DNA from: Areca catechu
Lineage: Eukaryota > Streptophyta > Magnoliopsida > Arecales > Arecaceae
Assembly (NCBI GenBank): GCA_021397845.1
Contig: CM038048.1
Location: forward strand, 32,796,727-32,860,726
DNA length: 64,000 nucleotides
Direction of reading: 5' to 3'
The notes below the pieces were generated by a model, which worked only from the letters and a program-made list of their open reading frames with translations, was not told the origin of the DNA and did not search any database. The number at the start of each line of letters is the position of its first letter. The first letter of the stretch is position 1. The position numbers and the translations under genes were made by a program. This document shows positions 21,022 to 33,401 of the stretch, piece by piece.

Positions 21022-22846
21022 TAGGGTCTAAGCTACCTCAAGGCCCCCACCCAAGCTCAGCAGGAGTGGAGAGATGGCAGTTACTCCATTTGACGATGGC
21101 CTTCATCAGTCCGGCTCTAGCCATCTCGGACCGCACGTCGATGTCGACAGAGATCGAAGCACCTCAGTCGATCCTACTCCGTGGATGCCTGGGCATGCCC
21201 CTCTCAGTCCGGCTCTGCCCAAGCAAGCCCATTCTAGCTCGTGCCTTGGTCCGGCATGGAGTCCCGCATGGCCACCTTGATCCGGCATAGAGTCCTACCT
21301 CGCCACGCACGTCAGCACAGCGGGGGAGGAAAGGCCCCTCGCATGGCATCTTAGCCAGCTCTACACCTCCCGCGGCACGCCCCAAGTCCGGCTCCGCCCA
21401 GCATGCAGCTGGATTGGTCTTGCTCTGTCCCAGCACCCTCCATGCCACCTTACCCTGGCATGCTCTGTGACCTGCTCGGCATCCAACCGGACCGTCACCG
21501 TCTAGCACAACGTTCCATCCAGCATCGAGTCCCACATCGGCTTGCATGACGGCATCGCGGGGAGCGGTCCCCCTTAGTTTGGTCCCATCCGCTTCAGCTC
21601 GGCACCTCAGTTTGGTTCGGCACCCTCCTCGACCTGCAATGCTGCAAGCATTGCACCCCAGCCCATCTGGCTCGCCTGAAGCCTCCATCCATCTCAGGCA
21701 TGCTCCGACAGGAGGCCCTCCGCGGCCCTCACGATGGTAATCTCTCAGCTTCTCAGCCATAGTGACCGAAACAGAGCTCTCTGGCTTTGCCTGCCTTGGC
21801 CCCGGCCAGTTCGATGGCCGCCTCGATTCAGCTCAACCCTTGTCCGTCCTCCTTAGGCTTGCTCCGATGGGAGGCCTTCCTTGGCCCCTGCGATCACCTC
21901 AATCCAGCATGAAGTCCCGCTTCGGGCATGCCCGCCTCAACCGGTGCATCGTTGGGAGCAGCACCCCAGCCAGTCCAGTACTCTGGCATCCCAGGCTATA
22001 CCCGCATGCATCCGGCTTGCTAGGCATCCCAGGCATGCCTGCATGAGTTCGGTTCTGCCCGTCTCAGCCTGGCACGCACCCTGAGCCGCGAGGCCGATCA
22101 CCTCCAGCACGGTGTTCTCCCCAGCGAGGAGCCCCATCCAATGTCGTGCTCCCGCTCTTCGGACCTTTCCACCGGAGCAGCTCCCTACTCGAGTTCCGTC
22201 CTAGGTCAAGGTCAACCTCGCCCCAAAAATTGAGCATGAGTCAACAGGAGGATGCAACCTCTCCCGCGAGTACTCCTGTAGCAGGAAGAGAGGCGACGTC
22301 GATAAACACCACCACTTCTACCATAATCCTATCATGGCATGGAAAAGGTGACATACCTGGTACCTCATGGATGGTACCTTTTATCTATAAGAATTCCAAG
22401 AGGGCCTCCGATAGAGGTACGTGGGGAAAGGAGGCAAGAGACCAACCACAGGTGGCAAGCACTCAGCCAAGCTGAGATCGAAGAGCTCCCTAGAGAGCTC
22501 CAAAGGCAGCAACTGTCATCGCATACTCTCTCCCTCTCCCAACACTCCTTCCATCATCTCTTAAATCCTCTAAGAGTGGAGAACACTTCGAGATCCACTA
22601 AAGAGGATCTATTCTCCTTGATCGTATACTGACTTGACCGTCAAAATGCCCCCACCGGGTCTCCAACCCTGGTCTCCCTTCTTTTCCAGGACCGGTCGCA
22701 TGCGGAGGATGCCAACCATGAGAACCACCAGTCGATGCCTACAGGGGCTGCAGGCCATGACAATATACCAGCGGGAAAGCCACCACCCGATGCCATGTGG
22801 GAGCCGCACGCGAGAGCTGTAGGCCACGATGATCTAGGTGGCAACA
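21022..22846 (+). repeat. GC-rich Tat-like gypsy LTR material
   Basis: A GC-rich stretch built of imperfect words such as TCCGGCATG and AGTCCCGCATGG. Its 3' part contains 'ctgacttgaccgtc', 'cccccaccgggtctcc' and the terminus GATCTAGGTGGCAACA. The reverse complement of that terminus opens the segment at 54563. The arrangement resembles LTR ends of the Tat/Ogre group as I remember them. The left boundary is not defined, and no clear coding sequence is seen. Confidence 0.5.
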
Positions 22847-23560
22847 ACAACTTTCTATTTAGAGATAACATTCTTTTTGGTTATGATAATCTCTTTTAGT
22901 TGATAGTAATCTTTTTTTATTAGAATGGTTAAGAGTAATCTTTTTTAGTTGAGAGTAACATCTTTTAGTTAAGAGTAACTTCTTTCGATTTAGAGTAACT
23001 CTTTTGGTTGATAGAAATCTCTTTCATATAACAACTTCTTATTACAATAGCCATTTTCTTTCTATTCGTGCCTTTTACTTGGGTATCTTAGACTTATGAT
23101 ATCAGTGGATATTTTAGGCCCCCTATTCATGCCTTGTTCGTTGTCGTTCATAGTAGCCTTAGCACTTGGAATCTCAGTACTTTAGATTGTTGACCATATT
23201 CTACCTTGGTAGTTAGTTGGGTCCGACTAATTACTCGGTCTTTATCATCAAGGGATGTCATGCTAACTTGGCTTATAGTCGTTGCTAATTACTTTGTTCC
23301 GAACATCATAGTTGCTCGGTTTCATCAATAACTTATAGTTTAGAACTTAGTATCGATCTGGATATTCCTCAAGGTCGAGTATCCGAGTAGTTTTTACAAT
23401 AGTTGTCTCCCACTCTCGAATACAAAATGTCACCAATTAACATTTTTTGGCTTTTATGATTCTTTGAGAGAAGGGAGTAGAGTTATTTCCTCACCTCAAT
23501 AGTCAAGTAGGAGCTTTTTCACCACTTTGGCATTCATTATTTTCTTGAAAATTTGTTGCC
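22847..23560. other. AT-rich unassigned sequence with a short degenerate repeat
   Basis: Between about 22860 and 23020 the words 'cttttagttgagagtaa' and variants recur roughly every 20-25 bp. The rest shows no feature I can name. Confidence 0.4.
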
Positions 23561-25130
23561 TAGGTGGCTTTTCCAAGAGGGGGGTGAATTGAGAATTTAA
23601 AAAATTTAAGCAAATATGTGCTCTTTGAAATCCCTTTTAGAGTGTTAGGTGCTATGACAAAGTAATTAATTGTAGAAGCTAAATAAAATCAGATAATCAC
23701 AACACAAACACATAAAAATTATAGTAGTTCGGAGCAACCCAGCTCATACGTCAACTATCCAAGATTACTACTTGGGATTTTCACTATATTCACACCCGAA
23801 TATAGTCGGATTGTTTTACAGGCTCACAATCCAAAACCTCTACACTTTGGTTTTACCGGGATTACCAAAAAAACCCATCACCCTTTGGTTTTAAATAGGA
23901 TCACCAAAGAAACCAAACTTGGTTTTAACAGGATCATCAAGAACCTAACACTTGGTTTTTGCTAAGGCTCACCAAGAACCTAACACTTGGTTTTTCAAAC
24001 GGGCTCACCAATAACCCAACAATTCAAGAATGGATTGAAAGTAAATGCAACAATAAATGACAAACTCTAGTTGTTGGAGAGTTGCCGATGCAGCTTAAGA
24101 GAAGCCCCACTAGAATGTACTTCAATGTGCTTTAATGGCTTCAATAGCTTCTTTTCAAAGTGCTTCAAGCTTCAGATGAGAGTTGGTGAAGACTTGAAGG
24201 CTGACTTCAATGCTCTTAGTGCTCTTCTCCTTGTTGGTAGGTGGGATATTCAATAAAGCATGAGATCTTTAAAAAACTCTCCAAAAAAAATACTTCAAGG
24301 AAGTTCAAATCCCTTAAATATATGGTCTTCCATCATTCCAAGATAGTTTTAGACATTGTAGACTGTTGGGATGTGACATTTGACCGTTGAAGCACCTTTT
24401 TGTGTTCAAAAAAGAATTCTAGAACTAGCCATTGTGTACCTAGAAATGACACTCGAGTTGGCTCGGATTCTTTGAGTCTACTCGGATCCTTCGAGTCAGT
24501 AGGTCAAGTCACCATTTCATCAACAGGGTCGGCTCTTTGTCTCAGGGTGCAAAAACATCACTCTGGACAAGTCGGCTCTTGATAGTTCGGGTTGGCTTGA
24601 ACTTCCATCATTGAAATCAATGAACTCGAGGAGTCGGCTCACTTTTACTTGGGTCGACTCTTCTTCTCAGATTCAGAAATTTTTACTCTGGAGGAGTCGG
24701 CTCATTGCAGATTAGTCGGCTCGCTTTCACAGGTCTTCAAAATTTATTCTGGCAGAGTCGACTCATTCAGATTGGGGTCAACTCGCCTGGCTTGTTCTCA
24801 TAAAATATTATGAATGGACTCTGGACGAGTCGGCTCGGATTGCTGCGTGCCAGAATCCTCAGTACATGCCATGAGGTAGAGTCAGCTCTTCTTCAGGTTG
24901 GGTCGGCTCGAGTGACTTCTTCAGAATTTTTACAAATAGACTCAAGAACACTCTCACCAACACTCTCAAACTTTTGATACAAACCAACTCAAACTAAGTC
25001 TAAAGCACAACACTCATAGAAGTAACCCATTTACATGATTTTTCTTAACTTTTTCTTTGGATTCTTCTTTACAAAATCCGATTACAACACAACTCAAAAC
25101 AAGAAGTTTAAATGTAGGAGTTGAAGTTTG
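23561..25130. repeat. Unassigned LTR-like repeat with many GTCGGCTC words
   Basis: Opens with a G-run followed by TGAATTGAGAATTTAAAA, a motif I recall as common in plant repeats. It continues with a stretch of repeated 'accaagaacctaacacttgg' words (23880-24020). From 24440 to 24910, GTCGGCTC or close variants occur about a dozen times in 470 bp. No coding sequence was found. Confidence 0.4.
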
Positions 25131-26234
25131 AATCAAAGAATTCATCCTACAAAAACTTGTAAACAACTTGAAGAGTTGTTAGTAAAATATGTGCATGCTC
25201 CAATGTTTGGTCATCATCCAAATCAATTATGGAGTCAACAAAATTATTGCTAGCTATTTTGTCACCTCGATCATGGTGAAAAGAAGAATCATTGGCATCA
25301 TTCTTGAAAATACTATGCATTAATTTCATAAATGGCTGGTGATTTGATCAACTTCCTCGGCCAGTCAGGCCTTGCCACGTAGCTTGATAGCTGCAGTATA
25401 TTACTGATTTGTGTGGATTCTAGCAATGTGAGTTAATTGGTCGGTTATAATTTTGAAGCAACATGATGTTGCTCATCACATATTAAACAATATGTTATGA
25501 TTTGGTAGCTTTGGCCAAATTTGGGCTTTGATTTTGACCTCTAAGTAGGATATAAATAGACCTTCCCTACCATTATTGCAAGGATTCTAGTTCTTCGTAG
25601 AGCAGAGAGAAAGCAAAGAGAGGGATTTCTTCTCCTCCAAACTCCAGGTATTTTTCTCCTAAGAACCACCCAATTCTCTTAGGTTAGTCCATTTTTTCTT
25701 GTTCTCGACCATTCTTATTTCTTAGAGCTTTTTTTGGTAGATTTATTTTGGTAGCTTCTTCTTTGTAGTGTTCTTCGTCCTTCGTTTTAGCTTTTGAGTG
25801 AAAAAATTTTTCACCTATTTTTCTCTTGTTTTTCCTTCATCGTTTAATTTGTTTTTAATTTTCTTTAATTTTCTAAGTAAGTTTGAGAAAATGACTTTAT
25901 TCGAGGGTAAAAGCCACTTGGTGAGCCATGTGTCTCGACTTTAAGGCTCTCGGAAATCCTTTTTAGAGGAGATAGGTTCTTAAAACCCGAAGAAGGTCAG
26001 ATTCTCCTCCTTCTAAGAAACCCTTCGGGCTTGTTAATTTGGCAACTCTGATACTAATCTTCCTGATTTCATGTTGTAGGGTGGTCAAAAATAAATACCT
26101 ATCTCACTATTATAGTTAGGGTGAGTAGGGATCGTATCCTCAAGAATCTAGGAAAATTGTTTCAACCTTGCTAAAATTTTAGCACTTGAAGATCTGCAAC
26201 TTTCAATGTCATCCACAAACTCCACGCAACTCAG
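25131..26234. other. Unassigned repeat-like sequence
   Basis: No domain-bearing reading frame. The stretch ends next to an antisense primer site at 26235, so its right part may be the leader of a - strand element whose other parts I cannot identify. Confidence 0.3.
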
Positions 26235-26246
26235 GCTCTGATACCA
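26235..26246 (-). other. Primer binding site (antisense)
   Basis: GCTCTGATACCA on the + strand, which is TGGTATCAGAGC on the - strand. It lies five bases before a TGGAGCATA that can be an LTR end. Confidence 0.7.
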
Positions 26247-26251
26247 CTTTT

Positions 26252-27209
26252 TGGAGCATATTCTCAGGTGTGTGGACAACCTTCTACCAGCAACCAACCT
26301 CAGAACATTATATAGGAAACAACAGCAACATCGGATTAAAGCAATCAGCCTGGCAGGGATTCAGCCTTCTTATGCAGAAATCTTCTAACTTGTTCAGAGT
26401 ACCCCGAACGTTCTAGATTTGATATGGATGCGAAACCACCTCTCTTGGGACCTACAACTAGTGAGGATTCAACCCTCCAAATCTCCTCATCGAACTATTA
26501 AAGGGTAAAGAGATGGATGACTCCAAAAATGCTAGGCGCTGGGTTTTCTACTTGGACTAGGAAACCAAGACAATCTTCTTCCAATGCCTACCAGTCTAAC
26601 CAAATCTAATCCAAATCTAATCCCCCTCTGAATAGGATCTAGATCCAACCTTGAAGAGGCTTAAGATAATCACATTTAGGAATAGGATTTGCAAGTGGGC
26701 GGTACAAGAATCCCTTGTGTTAGGGATTCCTACTTTGACTAGGAGACCCTTGGCACTAAGGAGTTTTCTCCTTCCCAGAGTATGACGGCTTATATGCTGA
26801 TATTACACTGATAGAGAGTGACAACCATAGAGGAAGAGAGGGAGGAAGAAGATGGATATCAGGGAGAAAAGGTTATTTCACTATGATGGCTCCAATCAAT
26901 CCCATATACAAAATATAAATATACTAGGTCACCCTGACCTAATCCTAAAACTCCCATAGGCTAACTTAATGCATAATTAAGTTTTTCAAGCCCAAGTACA
27001 CCCTCGACTCAGTCCAATCATACATACCTAGGATTCAAAGCCAGCCAAATACAAGTTATCCCCTTGAGGCCCAAGTTTCCTGAACCTTAAGACCCGAAAG
27101 GCTATTAGTCTTTCATCCTAGGGCCCGAACTAGTCCTAGAAATTTCATGACAGCATCATGATCATTGAACCTTGGCCTTAGCCTTGGATGCACCACATGA
27201 AACCCAACA
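26252..27209 (-). repeat. LTR of an unidentified - strand element inserted in copia coding sequence
   Basis: From TGGAGCATATT to AACCCAACA (958 bp), next to an antisense primer site. On its right, copia reverse transcriptase coding sequence (IYRDRSKRFLRLS) begins directly at 27210. The partner LTR was not found, so the boundaries rest on one junction and the TG...CA ends. Confidence 0.5.
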
Positions 27210-28075
27210 CTATAGAGACAGATCTAAGAGATTTCTTAGATTGTCATAATCTGCATGCATCAATACTATGCTGAATGGTTCAACATGGAGAATTTTGATA
27301 AAGGTTATCTTCCAATAGGTCATAAAATTTTTCTCTCTAAGAAAAATTGTGCAACAACTCCTAAAGAGTGGAAGCATATGAATAGAATTCCATATGCATC
27401 AATAGTAGGATTTATCATGTATGCCATGACATGTACAAGATTAGATGTCGCCTATTTGCTAGGGGTAGGGAGTAGATATCAGTCTGATCTAGGTGTGAGT
27501 CATTGAAAGGTTGTGAAGATAATCTTTAAGTATTTGAAAAATACTAAAGTCAATAGCTCATTTATGGAGAACCAGACTTAAAACTTATGAGATACATAGA
27601 TTATAATTTTTAGTTAGATTAGGATGATAGAAAGAATGTGTCAGGATTTATTTTTACTCTGAATGGTAGAGTGATCTATAGAAAAGTTTTAAATATCACA
27701 CTATGACCGATTTAGTTTGCAAGATAGAGTATATTACATCATCCAATGCTGTAAAGGAAGCTATGTGGTTATAGAAGTTCATTAGTGAGCTTGGAGTGAC
27801 ACCCTTTCTTGATGGTCTAGTTTCTCTATATTGTGATGGCACTAGAGCCATAGCACAAGCAAAAGAACTGAAATCCCATCAATGAACCAAATATATTCTA
27901 CATTGCTATCACCTTGTACGAGAAATCGTGAAACGAGGTGATATCGAGCTTCAAAAGATTGACGGAAAAGAGAACCTGGTTGACCCATTTATTAAAGCTC
28001 TTAGAATCAAAGAGTTTGATGATTACAAATGGAAGATGGTATTAGATATTATTTTGATTAGCTTTAGTACAAGTA
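27210..28075 (+). pseudogene. Ty1/copia reverse transcriptase and RNase H fragment
   Basis: Decayed C-terminal part of a copia polyprotein. Words in several frames match the family: NMENFDKGYLPIGHKIFLSK, RIPYASIVGFIMYAMTCTRLDVAY, then RNase H (LYCDGTRAIAQAKELKSH, LHCYHLVREIVKRGDIELQKIDGKENLVDPF). Stops and frameshifts break it. The N-terminal part is absent, because an unrelated LTR ends at 27209. A short purine tract (AAGTAGGAG) precedes an LTR at 28076. The fragment is similar to the old copia at 43372-54025, so probably the same family. Confidence 0.85.
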
Positions 28076-29288
28076 GGAGTTAAAAAATATGTCATACTAC
28101 CAATCATCTAACCTGTAGATGGTTACACTTTTTATAATTATATATGGATTATTGATTAATAAAAGTTATTTGATAGTTTATCACATTGCATCTTTCTATA
28201 ATAAACTCATTTTTGATGGAGTCCTTAATACTACTGTTAATACGATAAAGGAGGATTAATTGTGTGGTTCTTAAACTTATTCATAATCAAATGATACATT
28301 GTTAAAGAACAATGATGTTTATTGAGTGTAGGTCATCGTGTACCATATAAGTTAGTTATCCTCTTAACCAAGGAGTGTGGAGACACCGATATGGCATGTA
28401 GATAAAATATAGGGGTATATTTCACTAAACATGACCTACCTACAGAATACTCTATTAGCAAGGGTTGCTCGCAAAGGATATGGATATAAGTATCCCTCAT
28501 ACCTAAAATTACCATGATGATTTTCAAGAAACTCATAATATTTTGGTGCTGTACTATCTAAATTTTTAATTCAGTGATAGAAGGTTTCTAGGTGCAATCA
28601 AGTACTTGTAAGTCAATGTATGAGTCAAGATGAGATTAACCCCTCCAAGATGTTGGAGTGAATGTCTTACTACATTTCAATTTAGCAAAACCTTCACCGA
28701 GATAATCCTTGTGAGGAGTCATAGGATTTGTAAGGTTGAGACACTATATGGATATTGTTGTGGATCTCTGGGAGATGGTGCTAACTCAAGCTTGGTTCAA
28801 ACTGGGCTGGAATAGGAGTGCATGCTGACAAGGAGCTGAGGAGCCTCATATGGTCCTATCACTGGGAGTTGTCCTACATTATAGAGAAGACTAGAATGTT
28901 TGATATATAGGGGGTGGGTTCTCGATGGTGAACCCTTTGATGCCTAAGTTAGTCTCTTGGAGAGGCAAATAGAAGAGGCTTGGAGTCCCCTCTAGGCTTG
29001 GAGTAAGAGTGGGAGAGGAGCCAGAGAGAAGAAGAGGAGAGAGAGGAACGGAATAGAATCTATGAAGAAAAGGAACTTCGGTGCATTTGAGTCCCACTTC
29101 CCAAGGGATGGCACACAGATGAGTGCGGTTGTGGAAGTCAAAGTACTTTAAAGGAAATGGGAAGTGTGTGTGTGACTGGTCTATGGGATCTCACTCAGGT
29201 GACAAGCTTATGGAAGACTCAATCTAGGGAGCTTGAGGTGTGCATTCATGGAAGTGCAAGAAGAGGGTTCCTTTTTTATAGAAGGAGG
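28076..29288 (+). repeat. Decayed copia LTR
   Basis: Aligns with the LTRs starting at 29289 and 54026: 'aatatg...ccaatcatcta', 'gttcttaaac', 'tcatcgtgt', 'ctcttaaccaaggagtgtggagacacc', 'gtgatagaaggtttctaggtgca'. It is the 3' LTR of the fragment before it. The next LTR is inserted at its right end. Confidence 0.75.
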
Positions 29289-31680
29289 TGTTGGAAAAAA
29301 TATCCTAAAGCCAATCATCTAGGTTGTAAATAATTAAGCTATCTTATAAAAGTATATGAATTATTAATAAAATAAATATTATTTTTGACAATTCAATACT
29401 ATTTGTCATGTTCTTATAAACCCTAATATGTTGAAGTCCTTAGAACTACACTGATTCGATAAAAGAGGATTTATCAAGTGGTTCTTAAATTAGTTCCCAA
29501 CCAAATGATACGTTGTTACCTAAGATGATAACATTTATCGAGAATAGATCATTGTGTGCCATATAAATTGGTTGTCCACTAAACTAAGGAGTATGAAGAC
29601 ACTAGTATGACATGTAGGTGAGTGTAGGAGTACATCTCACTAAATGGGGACCAACTCTATGGAGTACTCTGCTATCAAGAGTATCTCGTAGAAAGGGTAT
29701 GGTATAGATATCCCTCCAACCTGAGACTATCATGGTGACTTGGCAAGTAACTCACTATACTTTAATGCCAGACTACCTAGATTTCTAATCCAGTAATAGA
29801 AGGTTTATGGATGCTATCAATTATTTGTTAAGTCAGTATTGAGTCAAGAAGAGATTGACTACTGCAAGTTCCTGGAGTAAATGCTTGGCAATGTTTTAAT
29901 TTAGCAAAACCTAGGCTTGGGTAATCCTAGTGAGGAGTGATAGGATTTAGCAAGTTAAGATACATTTGGATGCACTTATTCAGAGTTAATAGTTGACTCT
30001 AAATTCATCCTGAGTATTAGGTCAAAGGGAAGAATTGTATGGTAACCATAGCCTGAGCTCTTGAATGTTGCTTCGCCATCATTCGACCTATCCAGACATC
30101 GAGTATCATTACTAAATGGTTGCGTTGTTAGATCAAAAAATCATTCCTGAGCTATCGGCTTAGGGTTAGAACCTATAAGGTCATACATAATTAAAGTTTT
30201 TGATTGATCATGATGACTGATCGACGATTAAGAATTGTCTAATGGCAAAATTATAAATATGATTAATAATTTATCCTATACAAAAGTTCTAAATAAATAA
30301 ATTAGTAATTATTAATTAATGTTAGAAGGATTAATTAGTAATTGGATTGCTAACTGGGTAAATTTATTGAGCAAAAGGATTTTGTCAAATCTATTTAAAT
30401 TTGGTTTAATTAGATTTCACTCGATTAGATTATTTGATAATCTAATCACTAAGAAATTTTAATCTCAATTTAATTTAGATTTCAACTTGATTAATTTTTT
30501 GATTAATTAAGTTTAATTAGAGTCTAATTAGATTAGGTTCAAGCTATTTAAATTAGTCAAACTAAAATAAATAGATATTAGAATTAAGTTTGACCAAGTC
30601 AAACCTAGAAACCTAGTTTTTTCCTTGCACCACTTTGTTCTCCATGCAAAATAAATTTTTGCATGAAGAATCTCCATGCCAAAATATGATTAGCACCCTC
30701 CTTATTATCCATTCTAATTTGGATTAAGCTAAGAAAAATTTTAAAAGGAGTTTTAATTTAGTTTTACATATGGTTTAACTGAGTCAAAATTGATTCTTAC
30801 AGCCCTTTTTTCTTAATGTAAAATATCTTTTGATACCTTCTCTTAATTCCTTTAGGATTAGCATAGGTTTAGATAAATTTTAGAATTTATTTTAATTAAT
30901 CTAAATTTAAATTAAATGGGTTTTGAATTAGTTAAACTCCTAGTCCAAATAAAACTTCTAAACCTATCTTATTCATATCCTAATCCCCATGCCACTATTT
31001 TTATTAGATTTTTATTAGTTTGTTTAAGAATAAGAGAAGGAGTTTCATGGGTTTTTAGATTAGAAATATCATAAAAAAATTAGGAGTAGGGTATGAAAGC
31101 TAATTGAGAATGGGAGTTCCTTCTTGGCGCTCGAGAGAAGAGAGAAAGAAAGGAAGGAAAACAAAATAAAAAAAAATAGTTTTGATTTTATTTTTCTTCC
31201 ATGACCTGATCCTTCTCTTCCTAGATCTTCTTATCTTCTTGAACAACTCAAAAAAAAATTGAAGGAAGATTTTTAGTTTAGCCATCCATATCCTTCACAT
31301 AGAGCTAGCACTTTAGGGAAGGTGATTTCTCGAAACTTCATGTGAACTTTTTATAAAGGCCAGTCATCCTGTGCAGTTGTGTGGTCATGCCCAACCTTCT
31401 ATTGTGCTCCATGATCAGCAATGTTCATCGACCCACGATGAGGTATAGGATTCGATCATATTTATGTTTATAGATTAGATCTATGACATGCATCAGTTAG
31501 ATCGATGAATGCTGATTTTAATTTCATCATCTATACTCTATTCATATCTTATCTTGATCCTATAGGATAAGTTTTTAAAATTATTCTAATCCATAATTTA
31601 GTGATTAAAATTATTTTTAATCTAATATGCCTTTGCTGATTTTTTAAAAAATTATGTATGAGACCTTGCCCTAGTTTTTT
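29289..31680 (+). repeat. 5' LTR of the old + strand copia element
   Basis: Starts TGTTGGAAAAAATATCC. About 2.4 kb of AT-rich sequence precedes a primer site at 31686. The 3' end is degraded, so 31680 is approximate. Its beginning aligns with the LTR starting at 54026. Confidence 0.75.
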
Positions 31681-31685
31681 GATAA

Positions 31686-31698
31686 TGGTATCAAAGTC
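31686..31698 (+). other. Primer binding site of the old copia element
   Basis: TGGTATCAAAGTC, a decayed initiator tRNA-Met-type site that follows the LTR. Confidence 0.75.
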
Positions 31699-33396
31699 CT
31701 AGGTTCGTGACATTATTTGATTAGATATAGATCTAAATCTAAATCTGAGTAAGTACTTTGGATTGGGTTGATCACTATAGCTATCCAGTCATAGAAGAAA
31801 AGTATGATTAAAAGGCCCTCTCTTTGCATTCAATGGGATCTCTTATGGCATGTAGGGATGTCGCTTGTGGTTATATCACATGAACAAGTGAGATAAAGGA
31901 TAATTTTATTAAAATTATTTAGATAATTTAGATCTAATTTCTAGTAGTTTAATCTTGATTATTTATTGTTATTAATCTAAAATTAAGTTTTTTACATCAA
32001 GTTTTATGTTTAGAATATAAATTATAAACTTAATTTCAGCAATTGCACTAAAATGTGTAGTTTAGATCTAAAATTACTTTATCAGTATATGATGCGTATA
32101 AAAATATTTAAATCTGATTTTAGCAAAATAAATAATGATTAATTACTGAACATAAGAGCTGATTGGATCTAAAATTGTGAATTAAAGATCAAAAGTAAAT
32201 TTATAAAACTAGGATTTTGGGTTCGCTTGAATCAGGTCAAATTTCTGGGTTAAACCTAGAGTTAGAATTTGATTAATATAGATCTTAGAGAAATTGATTT
32301 AAACTAATCAATAGTTGATCAAGATTATATCAGAAGGTCTCTAGATCAATTCTATAGTGATAGGTTGATTAAGTCCGTATTATCAAATGGACCTGATCTA
32401 GATCAATTATTAGACCCGAGTTCTTAGGCTAATCTAATCGAAATGGATGAACTAATTGGTATCTAAGGTAAGTTTGGCATTTGATCATGGTCATTAATTG
32501 GAGCTACCTCTTACTTGGCCAACTCTATTGGTGTCTAAAAAAAGAGGTTAATAATGGAACCCTCCCATCAATCTCACTTACCTAACCAATTTGGTTAATC
32601 AGATTTTGATTAGACATCTCATCGATTCGAGCAAACCCATGCTAGTAAGGAAGATCAATTTAACTAATCTAGGTACCGTTGAACAAATGTGATTCGACCC
32701 TTGTCACTTGATGAAGTTAGCGGGAGGATTATTGTTTAATACATGTCTTCTTCTCTTTTCTTTAATTAAACCCTCTAAAATTATTAGATCCCTTAAGTGA
32801 TAAAATTATGAAGATAATTGAGTCATAGCCTTCCATTAAGAGCATGATAATGAGTCCAATAATCAAGATGATCATGGGAGGTCCAAAGACCTGGTGCTCA
32901 TCTAGCTATTGAAATTATTATTCTTATTATGATGACATGTCACTTCTTTCTAAATGATGGTCAGTTGGGCTGGCCAAAGTTGGGCTTGGTCATCATTGGC
33001 TCCTGTCATATTAATAGTTGGATCTAACTAGACTTCCAGTAGTAGTCCAAAGGATTACTGATTAATTCTTGGGGCAAAATTATTTCTAGAATTTTTTTAA
33101 GAACCTACCTTTAGATGCAATGGGTGAGCTGATCAAAATTGGGCTCATGTGCAATCTATTTGATTCTAGTACCCACTAAGGAATTAATGAAATTTTTTGA
33201 ATTGGAGGTAGAGGCTACTAATTTGATCAAAATAGTGGAAGAACATTTAGACTGTCCAAGTATCTAGGATTAAATGTTTTATATACTAATTAGGTCTTGT
33301 TCTCCTTTTAAATTAATATGGCAACCACTTTGTCACTCTATTCATTACTGGACAATAAAACATTAATAGGATCCAATTTTGATAGCTAGAATTGAA
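31699..33396 (+). other. 5' leader of the old copia element
   Basis: AT-rich non-coding leader containing the shared stem-loop at 32514. It is cut at 33402 by the young copia element. No gag sequence was recognised before the interruption. Confidence 0.6.
32514..32539 (+). other. Conserved leader stem-loop (old copia copy)
   Basis: CTTGG, CCAA, loop CTCTA, TTGG, bulge TGT, CTAAA. Relative to the other copies, the outer pairs C-G and T-A have become T-A and T-A, so two positions still pair although the sequence has changed. Confidence 0.65.
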
Positions 33397-33401
33397 AGTT
33401 G

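Noticed and set aside
29100..33390. Short frames such as 31100-31285
   Set aside because: Short, AT-rich and inside an old LTR or leader; no domain and no conservation with the related LTR copies.
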